A stretch of DNA of 64,000 nt from Adonisia turfae CCMR0081 (GTDB lineage Bacteria > Cyanobacteriota > Cyanobacteriia > Phormidesmidales > Phormidesmidaceae): contig NZ_QXHD01000004.1 in assembly GCF_011009555.1 (NCBI RefSeq), positions 5,565,465 to 5,629,464 of the forward strand, given 5' to 3'. Positions 1 through 7,131 of the stretch are shown piece by piece. Numbering within the stretch: the first letter of the stretch is position 1; each line of letters begins with the position of its first letter. The position numbers were made by a program, and so were the translations under genes. The notes beneath the pieces are model-generated. The model was not told the origin of the DNA. It was given only the letters and a program-made list of their open reading frames with translations, and made no database searches.

Positions 1-398
1 TGTGCAACTTCTGCGGCAATGCCCTTTGCTATCCACTGATTTGCACTTTCTTCGGCACTTTCAAAGCTACGGTGGCTACTGAGCACCACCCATTCTTGTA
101 AAACAGGTTGGGGTAAAGGGTTAGCCCCTACCGCCAACGTCAGCTCCTGGGTGGTAATTGTCTGGGGTTGGCCACCGGTTTCAAAGGTCACCGTTAGGGT
201 ATCGCCATTTAGGGGGGTGAGGACAAGCTGATCGTCCCGCTCTTCTCCAAACCGCTGCACCAGACCGATTTGAATTTCGGGATTGAGCGGTGCTTGGGCT
301 AGACCACGGCTGGGAATTACAGCCAGAAAACCGACAGCCATAACTATGGCGTGTTTGCCTAAGGACCGCTTCACTATCTGCCAATGTGCCAATGCCAT
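1..398 (-). CDS. SpoIID/LytB-domain protein, N-terminal part (cut by window edge)
   Basis: The reverse strand from an ATG at 398 reads about 132 codons and runs off the left edge. An in-frame TGA lies a few codons upstream of that ATG, which fixes the start. Residues 1-36 form a signal peptide: a basic stretch (VKRSLGKH), a hydrophobic core near residues 17-28, and cleavage near GLAQA. The mature part begins PEIQIGLVQRFGEE, followed by beta-rich sequence (TLTVTFETGG) and a segment resembling SPOR-like peptidoglycan-binding repeats (SAEESANQWIAKGI). This matches the front of cyanobacterial SpoIID/LytB (amidase enhancer) proteins, which act on the cell wall outside the membrane. The SpoIID domain itself would lie outside the window, so the family call rests on the N-terminus only. 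Confidence 0.6.
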   Translation of the reverse strand, partial: MALAHWQIVKRSLGKHAIVMAVGFLAVIPSRGLAQAPLNPEIQIGLVQRFGEERDDQLVLTPLNGDTLTVTFETGGQPQTITTQELTLAVGANPLPQPVLQEWVVLSSHRSFESAEESANQWIAKGIAAEVA

Positions 399-750
399 TT
401 GCCCAAATGTAATAATCCCTCAAACCATAGCCCAAACCTCGATCAACTGTGTTGGTAATTTGTCTGAGTTTTATATCTAACTGATGTTGCCATGCAGTGG
501 TGTTTTTACATTGACTGTAGTCAATAAAAAAATATTGCAAGTCGAAGTCGTTATGAGTATGATTAAGAAGGCCACAAAATACAGTCAGGCAAGGTTTCAA
601 TATCTATAATTGCTGCGCTGCACTATATTGTTTGGCCAAGCAGGTTATTGAACGTTGTGCATGTCTAAGGCTAGAGTGCTCTTGCAAAAGCAGCTGCATT
701 TCAACTTGGACATCGTTTAAGACCCACCACTCACTATCAGGAGACTAGTC
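399..750. other. Divergent intergenic region between the SpoIID-like gene and dps
   Basis: No convincing gene. It holds the starts of two divergent genes. A palindrome TTGACT-GT-AGTCAA lies at 511-524, and a TATAAT hexamer at 605-610 could be the -10 of dps. An open frame on the minus strand here overlaps the real start of the SpoIID-like gene and has no family features. Confidence 0.5.
511..524. promoter_or_regulatory. Palindrome TTGACT-N2-AGTCAA, possible operator or -35
   Basis: Perfect 6-2-6 palindrome followed by an A-rich run, between two divergent genes. On either strand it also provides a TTGACT -35-like hexamer. No regulator can be assigned from the sequence. Confidence 0.3.
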
Positions 751-1233
751 ATGTCCACGTCAACTCTCCCTATTAACATTGGTATCAGTGACGATCAGCG
801 TCAGGCGATCGCAGATGGTCTATCTCGCACCCTGGCTGATACGTACACGCTCTATCTCAAGACCCATAATTTTCATTGGAACGTGACTGGCCCTATGTTC
901 CAGACACTTCATCTCATGTTTGAAGGGCAGTATAACGAACTGGCGCTGGCGGTGGATGCGATCGCAGAGCGTATTCGTGCCCTCGGTTTTCCTGCCCCTG
1001 GCACCTACAGTGAATATGCCAAACTCAGTTCTATTAGTGAGACTGAGGGGGTTCCCAAGGCAGAAGAGATGATCGCTCTGTTGGTTGAAGGCCAGGAGGC
1101 GGTTGCTCGCACGGCCCGTGAAGTGTTTGCGATCGCAGATGAGGCCAACGATGAGCCGACGGCTGATTTGTTGACCCAGCGGCTACAGATTCATGAGAAA
1201 AATGCGTGGATGCTACGCAGTTTGTTGCAGTAA
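751..1233 (+). CDS. dps: Dps family ferritin-like DNA-protection protein
   Basis: 160 aa, the usual Dps length. Dps forms a 12-subunit cage that oxidises Fe(II), often with H2O2, and stores Fe(III), protecting DNA from Fenton chemistry. The intersubunit ferroxidase ligands are visible: His42 (HWN), His54, Glu58, Asp69 and Glu73, with the usual spacing. A Shine-Dalgarno AGGAGA lies a few bases before the ATG, so the start is secure. The gene stands alone and is followed by a strong hairpin. A second, more divergent Dps lies at 11942-12481. The gene fits the iron and oxidative stress theme of the following 17 kb but is separated from it by unrelated genes. Confidence 0.93.
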   Translation: MSTSTLPINIGISDDQRQAIADGLSRTLADTYTLYLKTHNFHWNVTGPMFQTLHLMFEGQYNELALAVDAIAERIRALGFPAPGTYSEYAKLSSISETEGVPKAEEMIALLVEGQEAVARTAREVFAIADEANDEPTADLLTQRLQIHEKNAWMLRSLLQ

Positions 1234-1236
1234 TCA

Positions 1237-1277
1237 ATACCTGTTACTCGTGGGACTAGTCTCCGAGTAACAGGTAT
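1237..1277 (+). terminator. Hairpin behind dps
   Basis: Perfect 14-bp inverted repeat (1237-1250 with 1264-1277; arm ATACCTGTTACTCG) beginning four bases after the dps stop codon, with a 13-nt loop. There is no clear U tract, so it may act as a terminator or as an mRNA-stabilising hairpin. Confidence 0.6.
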
Positions 1278-1542
1278 AACCAAGTACTTGTGTCCCCCTA
1301 ACGTTGGCGAAGCCTATCCCTGTGACTAGGGGGATGACAGGGGGTAAACACTATTAGCCGAGTCTCCTCTGCCCACAGAATCTTTCTTAGGGGAGCGTGT
1401 TATTAGGCTGTTTTATTATGGGAGCAAACGCCACCTGACTAATATCCTCCACCAGCTGAACACTCCTAATTCCGTGGGCCAGTGGCGATCACAACGGTGA
1501 ATATGATGACAAGATCAGGTGGTTTTCTATTGAATTTAGGAT

Positions 1543-2700
1543 ATGGCAAACTTCACGATTAACGCTCTCATCGATCGATCTAATTATCCAAGCCTTAACG
1601 ATTCTGTCTATCTCAACCAGGCTTCATTAGGGCTCATTGGTCAGCCCGCTGTACAGTCAATGCACGACTTTCTTGATAAGATTGCCCGCCATGGCAATCT
1701 CAGAATGACCGATGAGGAAGAGGTGGGATTCTTTGAGTCGTTACGTCAGCGCGGTGCAAGACTCTTGAATTGTAGTCCTGATCGGCTGGCAATTATAGCC
1801 AGCGCTAGTGAATTGCTCGGTCAACTTCCCTTTTTGATTCGCCCAACATCCGGTAGTTGCATTGTTGCCGTATCAACAGATTTTCCAGCCATCACTCGCC
1901 CTTGGATTCGATATGCGGAAGAGCATGATTGCGCTCTTCGTTTTGTTGATGACATTGCAACCGAGAATCTTACAGATGGCCTGATCGATAACATCGATAG
2001 TCGTACCGCCGTTGTAGCCATCAGCTCTGTTCAGTTTTCCACTGGAACCATGGTTGATATTCCCCGGTTACGCGAAGCCTGTGGGCGTGTGGATGCAAGG
2101 CTCGTGGTCGATGTCACCCAAGCAGCAGGAATTCTGAAGATAGATTCACAGCATTGGCAGGCTGATGCTGTTGTTACCAGTGGCTATAAGTGGTTGGGGG
2201 GGCATGGTGGTGTTGCGATCGCAACCGTTGCTCCCGGTTTGCTTGAGCAAGATACACCGCTTCCAGGCTGGATGGGAACAACCAATCCGTTTGATTTTGA
2301 CGCCACAACGTTAACGTTTGCCACCGGCGCACGACGCTTTACACAGTCGACGATGTCCTACATTTCGATGGTGGGCCTCACAACGGCGCTTGAAAATTTA
2401 ATGACGTTGAGCGCAGGTCAACGTGAGGCCCACTCACGTCGTCTTGCCCACAGGTTAATCCAGGGAACCCAGACATACGGATGGACACCATTTCGAGCAT
2501 TGGAGACTCCGTCGGCTTCTCCCCATATCGTCACGCTTGCTCACTCAGAATTTGATGTGGAGAGAGCAAGAGACGCCTTACGTCGTAACCGAATCGTTTG
2601 TGGCACGCGCAATGGTCGCATTAGGATTTCGCTTGCGCCGTATAACAATAGTGTTGATATTGATGCGTTGGTCGATGTGTTGGCTACCCTCGAAAGCTGA
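1543..2700 (+). CDS. Aminotransferase class V / cysteine-desulfurase-like PLP enzyme
   Basis: 385 aa, typical of fold-type I class-V aminotransferases (cysteine desulfurase, selenocysteine lyase, kynureninase and isopenicillin-N epimerase-like groups). The PLP lysine is Lys216 in TSGYKWLGGHGG. The co-substrate region VVDVTQAAG supplies the PLP-binding Asp, and YLNQASLG near the N-terminus is the usual substrate-site start. I do not see an IscS/SufS-type catalytic Cys loop, so it is more likely a member of the broad CsdA-like group of unknown substrate than a dedicated Fe-S assembly enzyme. It is monocistronic and converges on the small lipoprotein gene. The ATG at 1543 has only a weak ribosome site. 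Confidence 0.85.
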   Translation: MANFTINALIDRSNYPSLNDSVYLNQASLGLIGQPAVQSMHDFLDKIARHGNLRMTDEEEVGFFESLRQRGARLLNCSPDRLAIIASASELLGQLPFLIRPTSGSCIVAVSTDFPAITRPWIRYAEEHDCALRFVDDIATENLTDGLIDNIDSRTAVVAISSVQFSTGTMVDIPRLREACGRVDARLVVDVTQAAGILKIDSQHWQADAVVTSGYKWLGGHGGVAIATVAPGLLEQDTPLPGWMGTTNPFDFDATTLTFATGARRFTQSTMSYISMVGLTTALENLMTLSAGQREAHSRRLAHRLIQGTQTYGWTPFRALETPSASPHIVTLAHSEFDVERARDALRRNRIVCGTRNGRIRISLAPYNNSVDIDALVDVLATLES

Positions 2701-2708
2701 AGACTCTA

Positions 2709-2915
2709 TCAGTCTTCACCGCCTTCACCCCCTTCGTCGTCGCCATCGTCGTCGTCGTCGTCTCCTTCACCGCCTTCACCGCCCTCAGGGGCCACGTCTT
2801 CAATGTCAGCAGGCTCTGTAGCTTCACCGCCTTCACCCCCACCACAAGCCGTACCAAGGGTGGCAATCATACCGACGGTTAGAAAAAGTTCTAGGGGCTT
2901 CAATCGCTTCTTCAT
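2709..2915 (-). CDS. Small acidic lipoprotein with GGEGGE/poly-Asp body
   Basis: 68 aa. A lipoprotein signal peptide (basic MKKRLK, hydrophobic LFLTVGMIATL, lipobox LGTAC with Cys near residue 24) is followed only by low-complexity acidic sequence: GGEGGE repeats and DDDDDDGDDE. A clear Shine-Dalgarno AGGTGAG sits 4 nt before the ATG, which supports a real gene despite the simple composition. The leader resembles that of the histidine-phosphatase lipoprotein at 7132 (shared ELFLT-G, then CGGG and GGEGGE), suggesting a common origin. It would be a membrane-anchored, strongly negative tail outside the cytoplasmic membrane; metal binding is possible but is inference. Confidence 0.7.
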   Translation of the reverse strand: MKKRLKPLELFLTVGMIATLGTACGGGEGGEATEPADIEDVAPEGGEGGEGDDDDDDGDDEGGEGGED

Positions 2916-3169
2916 AACTCACCTGTACTAAAAATATATTTCAAGAAATAAAACTAATTATGAGCCTATATTTATCAATATTACATGTCAATTATATAAT
3001 TATTATTTCTTCACTATTAGTGGCGCTAGGAAACCGTTTGCATCATTGGGAATAGTTTTCAGCCATAGGAGCGCTCAGCTCGATGGAGTCGACGATTCTA
3101 TGGCTGGCCCTAGGCACAGCAGGTTCTGGTTAAGCGGTACAATCCCATAACGCTTCATACCGCACGTCA

Positions 3170-3853
3170 ATGTCCAACGCATCTAACCACGGTGATCCCT
3201 CAGCCAGCGAGCAGGCTCTGCAAACTATGATGCAGCAAGCCAATATCCCTAGCCAGCGGGCACTGGCCGAAAAAGCAAAGGTCTCTCGCTGGCAGGTACA
3301 ACAGCTGAGGCAGGGAAATATTGACACCATGCGGGTGACTGCTTTGAAAAAGCTAGCAGCAGCTCTTGAATGCTCTCTTGCTGAGCTGTTTCAGGCATTT
3401 GACCCCGAACAGTCTACGGCAGAAATCATAGCTGCTTCCATTGGAGAGAGCACCAGTGACGAAGTTGCCCGATTGCGCCAGGAATATGCTCGTTTAGAGC
3501 AACGGTTAGAACAACAAAGCCAGTATCTACAGGAGCAATTCCAAGCGGATTCGCTGCAGGTGCTGGAATCTTGGCTGACTTATTGGCCCACAGCGGCAAA
3601 AGCCGCCACCGAGCATGACGGCTTTGATGCTAAAAAACTATTGCCTTTGGTCAAACCCGTGGAACGATTGCTGGAAAGCTGGGGGGTGACTGTTATCGGC
3701 ACAGTGGGCCAACAGCTTTCCTATGATCCACAACAGCATCAATTGGTCAGGGGCATGGCCAACCCCGAAGACCTGGTACGTGTTAGCCATGTAGGATATC
3801 GCCATGGCGGTAATTTACTGCAACGGGTTAAAGTGGTGCCGCTTAATCCTTAA
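3170..3853 (+). CDS. HTH (XRE-type) regulator fused to coiled coil and GrpE-like domain
   Basis: 227 aa. Residues about 18-80 form an XRE-like helix-turn-helix (SQRALAEKAKVSRWQVQQL) with the typical continuation TALKKLAAALECSLAELF. Residues about 100-125 are a Glu/Gln-rich coiled coil. The C-terminal half (LLPLVKPVERLLESWGV, then VRVSHVGYRHGGNLLQRVKV) resembles the end of GrpE, the DnaK nucleotide exchange factor, where the beta domain reads roughly V-x-R-x-GY-x-x-x-x-x-L-R-x-A-x-V. It is not the housekeeping GrpE, because it begins with a DNA-binding domain. It ends tail to tail with the Trypco1-like gene, overlapping it by 11 bp. The ATG at 3170 lacks a good ribosome site; ATGs near 3225-3230 are alternatives but would cut into the HTH region. 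Confidence 0.7.
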   Translation: MSNASNHGDPSASEQALQTMMQQANIPSQRALAEKAKVSRWQVQQLRQGNIDTMRVTALKKLAAALECSLAELFQAFDPEQSTAEIIAASIGESTSDEVARLRQEYARLEQRLEQQSQYLQEQFQADSLQVLESWLTYWPTAAKAATEHDGFDAKKLLPLVKPVERLLESWGVTVIGTVGQQLSYDPQQHQLVRGMANPEDLVRVSHVGYRHGGNLLQRVKVVPLNP

Positions 3854-4196
3854 ATGAGCATTCAACGGTAATTTGTAGATTGGCCTCGGCACTGCCCTCT
3901 GTGATATAGGGAATGCCCGATGATCCTGCTATTTTCAGACCAAACTCAAGGTTGACCTTATCGACATTACCACTGCCTAATTCTTTGAAGGCGTTTAAGA
4001 CATAACGGGTGTACTGGGTAATGGTGTTTTTGACGGTTGGTAACTGGCGCTGAATGCCTGAGGAAAATGCTCCTTTAGACACCCGTCCTGGTTCCGATTC
4101 ATCAGTAGGGGGGGCACTGGGGATATCGTTACGATCGGCCGCTTCAATGTAAATGGTCGTTCCGTCTTCGAGAATAATAGGCGCTAGTTGAGACAT
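3843..4196 (-). CDS. CU044_2847-type (trypsin-co-occurring domain 1) small protein
   Basis: 117 aa. The opening LAPIILEDGTTIYIEA and the ending VNLEFGLKIAGSSGIP...AEANLQITVE match the two conserved strand blocks of the Trypco1/CU044_2847 family (EDGT-I-VE at the front, EVEFG-K at the back). Members commonly sit next to trypsin-like proteases in predicted conflict or stress systems; their biochemical role is unknown. No protease lies next to it here. The partner is the convergent HTH/GrpE-like gene. The assignment is by motif recognition. Confidence 0.65.
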   Translation of the reverse strand: MSQLAPIILEDGTTIYIEAADRNDIPSAPPTDESEPGRVSKGAFSSGIQRQLPTVKNTITQYTRYVLNAFKELGSGNVDKVNLEFGLKIAGSSGIPYITEGSAEANLQITVECSFKD

Positions 4197-4633
4197 GAAT
4201 AGACGTCCTGTGACGTGTAGATGCTGTTCTTTCTATGCCCATTTTCTAAGAGTTACTACCGTTGATATATGCAACCCCTTGGCATGCTTTGGATTTGCCC
4301 CCTCCCTCACTATTGAAAATCTATATTATTTATGTGACGTGGGATACGAGAAGCCGCCAGCGATCTTTAATAGAAACTATCGTTAACTGTCTGGGCATTG
4401 AATTATGGTTATCGCAATGCTGATTTTTTGTAGAAGGCGTTAGATTAGTCGATAAACTAGGTATTTAATAGGCATTTTCGGCAATTGCGCTAGCTATTTA
4501 ACATAAAAAACTTGACCAATCTAGGTCCTCTAAATAAGAATGAGTATCAATCTTGTTAATGCGAACTAGTCCATGGCGGAGTGCATAGCCCAAATAGCGT
4601 GGCTCAGGCGAAGCCTTTCCAAAGGAGAATCCC
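4197..4633. other. Intergenic region upstream of fur
   Basis: No supported gene; a 63-codon open frame at 4195-4386 has no ribosome site or family features. It likely holds the fur promoter: TTGACC at 4512-4517 and TAAGAA at 4535-4540 with 17-bp spacing. TGAGTAT at 4541-4547 resembles half of a Fur box (TGATAAT) and could mediate autoregulation, but the other half is poor. Confidence 0.4.
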
Positions 4634-5095
4634 ATGTCTTTCTATTCTGATGATGTATGGAAAGCCGAGCTTAATGCCCGAGGCTACCGCTCTACGCCTC
4701 AGCGTCAGAAGATTCTCAGTATTTTTCAGACCCTAAGTCAAGGCAATCATCTGAGTGCTGAGGATCTTCACGATGTTCTTAGAGAAGATGGCGAACGCAT
4801 TAGTCTGTCAACGGTATATAGGACGTTGCATCTATTGGTGTATATGGGTTTATTGAGGGAATTAGAATTGGCTGAAGGACATAAGCATTACGAACTCAAC
4901 CGCCCTCTGCGGGATCACCATCACCATTTGGTGTGTGTTCAATGTGGTCAAACCCTGGAATTTCAGGAAAATAATATTGATCGGATTGGTCAAGGACAGG
5001 CAGATAGCTCTGGCTACCATGTTTTAGATTGTCAGCTAATGCTCTACGGTGTCTGCCCTAGCTGTAAATCACGGGGCAAGGTCTCCTGTGGGTAG
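4634..5095 (+). CDS. fur: Fur family ferric uptake regulator
   Basis: 153 aa. The N-terminal winged helix reads LNARGYRSTPQRQKIL with the recognition helix in ISLSTVYRTLHLL. The C-terminal dimerisation domain has the metal-site His cluster DHHHHLVC and two Cys pairs (CVQC and CPSC), the second probably structural. The pattern GHKHYELN...HHHHLVCVQC is that of cyanobacterial FurA rather than PerR. With Fe(II) it would repress iron-uptake genes. A GGAGA ribosome site precedes the ATG, and a terminator follows at 5149-5185. Its position at the head of a cluster with FutA, FutB, IsiA and Dps supports an iron role. Zur cannot be fully excluded from sequence alone. Confidence 0.82.
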   Translation: MSFYSDDVWKAELNARGYRSTPQRQKILSIFQTLSQGNHLSAEDLHDVLREDGERISLSTVYRTLHLLVYMGLLRELELAEGHKHYELNRPLRDHHHHLVCVQCGQTLEFQENNIDRIGQGQADSSGYHVLDCQLMLYGVCPSCKSRGKVSCG

Positions 5096-5148
5096 CCTAA
5101 CTAATTGGAAGAATTCTTAATAATTCTGTCATCACACTTAATTCAGTA

Positions 5149-5185
5149 AGCTGAAGCCTTTTTCTCCAAGCGCTTCAGCTTTTTT
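5149..5185 (+). terminator. Rho-independent terminator of fur
   Basis: Nine-bp stem AGCTGAAGC/GCTTCAGCT (5149-5157 with 5172-5180) followed directly by five T residues. Confidence 0.85.
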
Positions 5186-5316
5186 ATTATTCAGCTATCG
5201 AGATCTATTCCTATTTATCCAAAAGTGATTTATACTAACTTCGAAGCTTATTGAAATCTATAATCAATAAGCTGGTGGGCTTGGGAGGTTTCAATGTGGC
5301 CATGATTGGTTTGTTT

Positions 5317-5343
5317 CTAGTGGGGGCAAACGTTTGCCACTAG
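5317..5343. promoter_or_regulatory. Perfect palindrome, candidate operator upstream of the hydrolase
   Basis: The core GGCAAACGTTTGCC (5325-5338) is a perfect 14-bp palindrome. It is flanked by CTAGT (5317-5321) and ACTAG (5339-5343), which extend the dyad with an interruption of a few G residues on the left. It lies about 107 bp before the hydrolase start. There is no T tract, so a binding site is more likely than a terminator. Confidence 0.45.
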
Positions 5344-5450
5344 TTGCTTATTTCAGAAATAACGTTGAGAAGTGACGTTGTCGTCATCCAGGTTGTTTTA
5401 CCAAATATCAAAACCCGTTAATCAGATTGTTGCGTTAATCATTATTGTCT

Positions 5451-6191
5451 ATGTCTTACTTTCCCTCTGCGTTGTGGTTGACGGTTAGTCCTAATCTCAA
5501 GAGATTTGACCAGAGATTATTGTGTCGTCTGTCAAAGCGAGTTTCCATCGCTCGCTGGGAATATATTCAAACGGCTGATGAGCCCTGTTGTTTAGAGGTG
5601 GCCATCAGTTTGTTGCATGACTATTTGCATAAGAATTTTGTACATACCAAGCAGCCGATAGATTTAATAGGACATGGTTTGAGTGGCGTTGTGGGCTGGC
5701 TTTATGCCCAGCGATATCCAGAACATGTTAGATCGTTGACGCTGTTGTCTGTGGCAGCTAGTCCAGGGGTTAATTGGCACGCACACTACTATGCTTTGCG
5801 ACAGTTGTTGCCCTGTAGTCGTGAAATTGTGTTGGCCCAGATGGCGCGAATGTTGTTTGGTCAACGCAGTTGTGATATCACCCGCGTATTGGTCGAAATG
5901 CTGCAACAAGATTTAGATTCAGGGCTCGCTATCCATTCTTTGGTGAAGTGTCAAGATATTGAGTCAACCCAGATTCAGCCTCCATTGTTGGTATGTCAAG
6001 GGGGTAATGATGCCGTTGTGAATGGTTCGGAACGTTGGCAGTCGTTGCTGAAGCCCAGCGATCGCATATGGACCTGTCCTGAAGGCCATCATTTCTTTCA
6101 CTTTGATCAGCCGCGTTTAGTCGAATCCACCATCCTGCACCATTGGCAACAGGTAGAACAGTTAAGCCGTGCTGCTGTATTAAATCACTAG
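5451..6191 (+). CDS. Alpha/beta-hydrolase fold protein with degenerate nucleophile (IsiC-like context)
   Basis: 246 aa from the ATG at 5451; a TTG two codons upstream is possible. The fold is recognisable from LIGHGLSGVVGWLYAQRYPEHV (nucleophile elbow and following helix), the acid-turn GGNDAVV and the C-terminal His in CPEGHHFFHF. The elbow should read G-x-S-x-G, but here the nucleophile position is Gly76 (GGT codon), so a classical serine hydrolase mechanism is not possible as read. An alpha/beta hydrolase (isiC) is known next to isiA/isiB in several cyanobacteria, and this copy also sits in an iron-stress cluster between fur and a Crp/Fnr gene. A conserved structured element begins immediately after its stop codon. 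The role is unknown. Confidence 0.7.
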   Translation: MSYFPSALWLTVSPNLKRFDQRLLCRLSKRVSIARWEYIQTADEPCCLEVAISLLHDYLHKNFVHTKQPIDLIGHGLSGVVGWLYAQRYPEHVRSLTLLSVAASPGVNWHAHYYALRQLLPCSREIVLAQMARMLFGQRSCDITRVLVEMLQQDLDSGLAIHSLVKCQDIESTQIQPPLLVCQGGNDAVVNGSERWQSLLKPSDRIWTCPEGHHFFHFDQPRLVESTILHHWQQVEQLSRAAVLNH

Positions 6192-6192
6192 T

Positions 6193-6277
6193 GTTGCTGG
6201 TTCTTGGGAGGGTCTAATCTGAAAAATACTGATGTAGGACAATCTTGCTAGATCGATTCATCCTTTAAATCAGCAAC
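6193..6277 (+). ncRNA. Conserved structured RNA element, copy A
   Basis: An 85-nt segment starting one base after the hydrolase stop and ending 52 nt before the Crp/Fnr start. It aligns almost end to end with 13244-13327, with most differences being transitions. The ends pair over about 10 bp: GTTGCTGGTT with AATCAGCAAC, using one G-U where copy B has A-U. An inner AGGA/TCCT pairing corresponds to AGGG/CCCT in copy B. Similarity stops at the closing stem. It matches no RNA family I recognise. It may be a 3'-UTR element, a small RNA, or a leader acting on the downstream regulator gene. Confidence 0.6.
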
Positions 6278-6329
6278 GGAGATTACTAACTTTCTAGCTA
6301 TATCCCATGTTGTAAACACTCTATTCACT

Positions 6330-6905
6330 ATGTCTTCAACGCTGTTACAACCCAATTATCGTTTTAAGCGTCGCGATCGCATCTCTGTTGACACGTGTAC
6401 ACTTTGGCAAGTGCGCTCTGGGTTAGTGCGTACGGTCACATGGAGTGAAGAGGGTGAAATTGTTGTTCTGGGTTTATGGAGCCCAGGCAGTGTTATTGGC
6501 GTTCCCATCAGTCAAGTGGAACCCTGTGAATTACAGTGTTTGAGTGCCGTTGAACTGATTCGACTACCCCTAGATTATCCCCTCACAATTGATATGCTGC
6601 TCAAGCATACGGCCCAGGTTAATCGCTTATTACAAATTATGCACTGCCGCCAGGTACAAGATCGATTGCTGCAGTTTACCTGTTGGTTAGCAGAGAATTT
6701 TGGTCAACCCACGAGCCATGGCCGGTTGATCACTATCAGATTAACCCATCAAGAAATTGCTGAAACCATTGGTACTTCAAGAGTTACCATCACCCGATTT
6801 ATTAAACAACTGGAGGCCACTGGGCTTATGCGCTGGTCTGGTAGAGAACGATTTGTCAGCAATAAAGCCCTTAAGGCTCACCACAGAGAATTGATGATTG
6901 CCTAA
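6330..6905 (+). CDS. Crp/Fnr family transcriptional regulator
   Basis: 191 aa. Residues about 1-80 form a reduced cyclic-nucleotide-binding-like beta roll (QVRSGLVRTVTWSEEGEIVVLGLWSPGSVIG). Residues about 100-125 are the dimerisation helix. Residues 135-185 are the Crp winged helix (LTHQEIAETIGTSRVTITRFIKQLEATGLM). It lacks the Fnr N-terminal Cys cluster and the canonical cAMP-binding Arg/Ser motif, so the effector is unknown. There is no obvious Shine-Dalgarno. The conserved RNA element copy A lies in its leader. By position it may regulate part of the iron island. Confidence 0.85.
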   Translation: MSSTLLQPNYRFKRRDRISVDTCTLWQVRSGLVRTVTWSEEGEIVVLGLWSPGSVIGVPISQVEPCELQCLSAVELIRLPLDYPLTIDMLLKHTAQVNRLLQIMHCRQVQDRLLQFTCWLAENFGQPTSHGRLITIRLTHQEIAETIGTSRVTITRFIKQLEATGLMRWSGRERFVSNKALKAHHRELMIA

Positions 6906-6949
6906 ACATCATCATAAAGAGGTCCCATAAGGTCCGTAACGCGTTAGTG

Positions 6950-6982
6950 CCTGTGTTGATTGTCGGTCAGCACAGGTTTTTT
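6950..6982 (+). terminator. Rho-independent terminator after the Crp/Fnr gene
   Basis: Ten-bp stem CCTGTGTTGA/TCAGCACAGG with one G-U pair, followed by six T residues. Confidence 0.85.
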
Positions 6983-7131
6983 CTCCTGTAATGCTGGAGT
7001 AATTTTTTAGGTGTGTTGACAACAGAATCGGCAGCTAATCGATATTTTAATGGATGTCAACATTTTTATTTGACATCCACTCTCAATAGTGTAATTAATC
7101 TGTAATGACTGTTTTAAACAGATGGAGAGTG

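Larger units (their letters stand above)
5096..5450. other. Intergenic region between fur and the hydrolase
   Basis: Contains the fur terminator and a strong palindrome at 5317-5343 (listed separately). No gene is apparent. Confidence 0.5.

Noticed and set aside
181-600. Minus-strand open frame of 139 codons
   Set aside because: It overlaps the true SpoIID-like start in another frame; the translation has no signal peptide or conserved pattern.
1294-1334. CCCCCTA/TAGGGGG dyad after dps considered as a second terminator
   Set aside because: Long loop and no T tract; probably part of a degenerate dispersed repeat.
4195-4386. 63-codon plus-strand frame after the Trypco1 gene
   Set aside because: No ribosome site, no conserved features, and it lies over the promoter of the divergent small gene.
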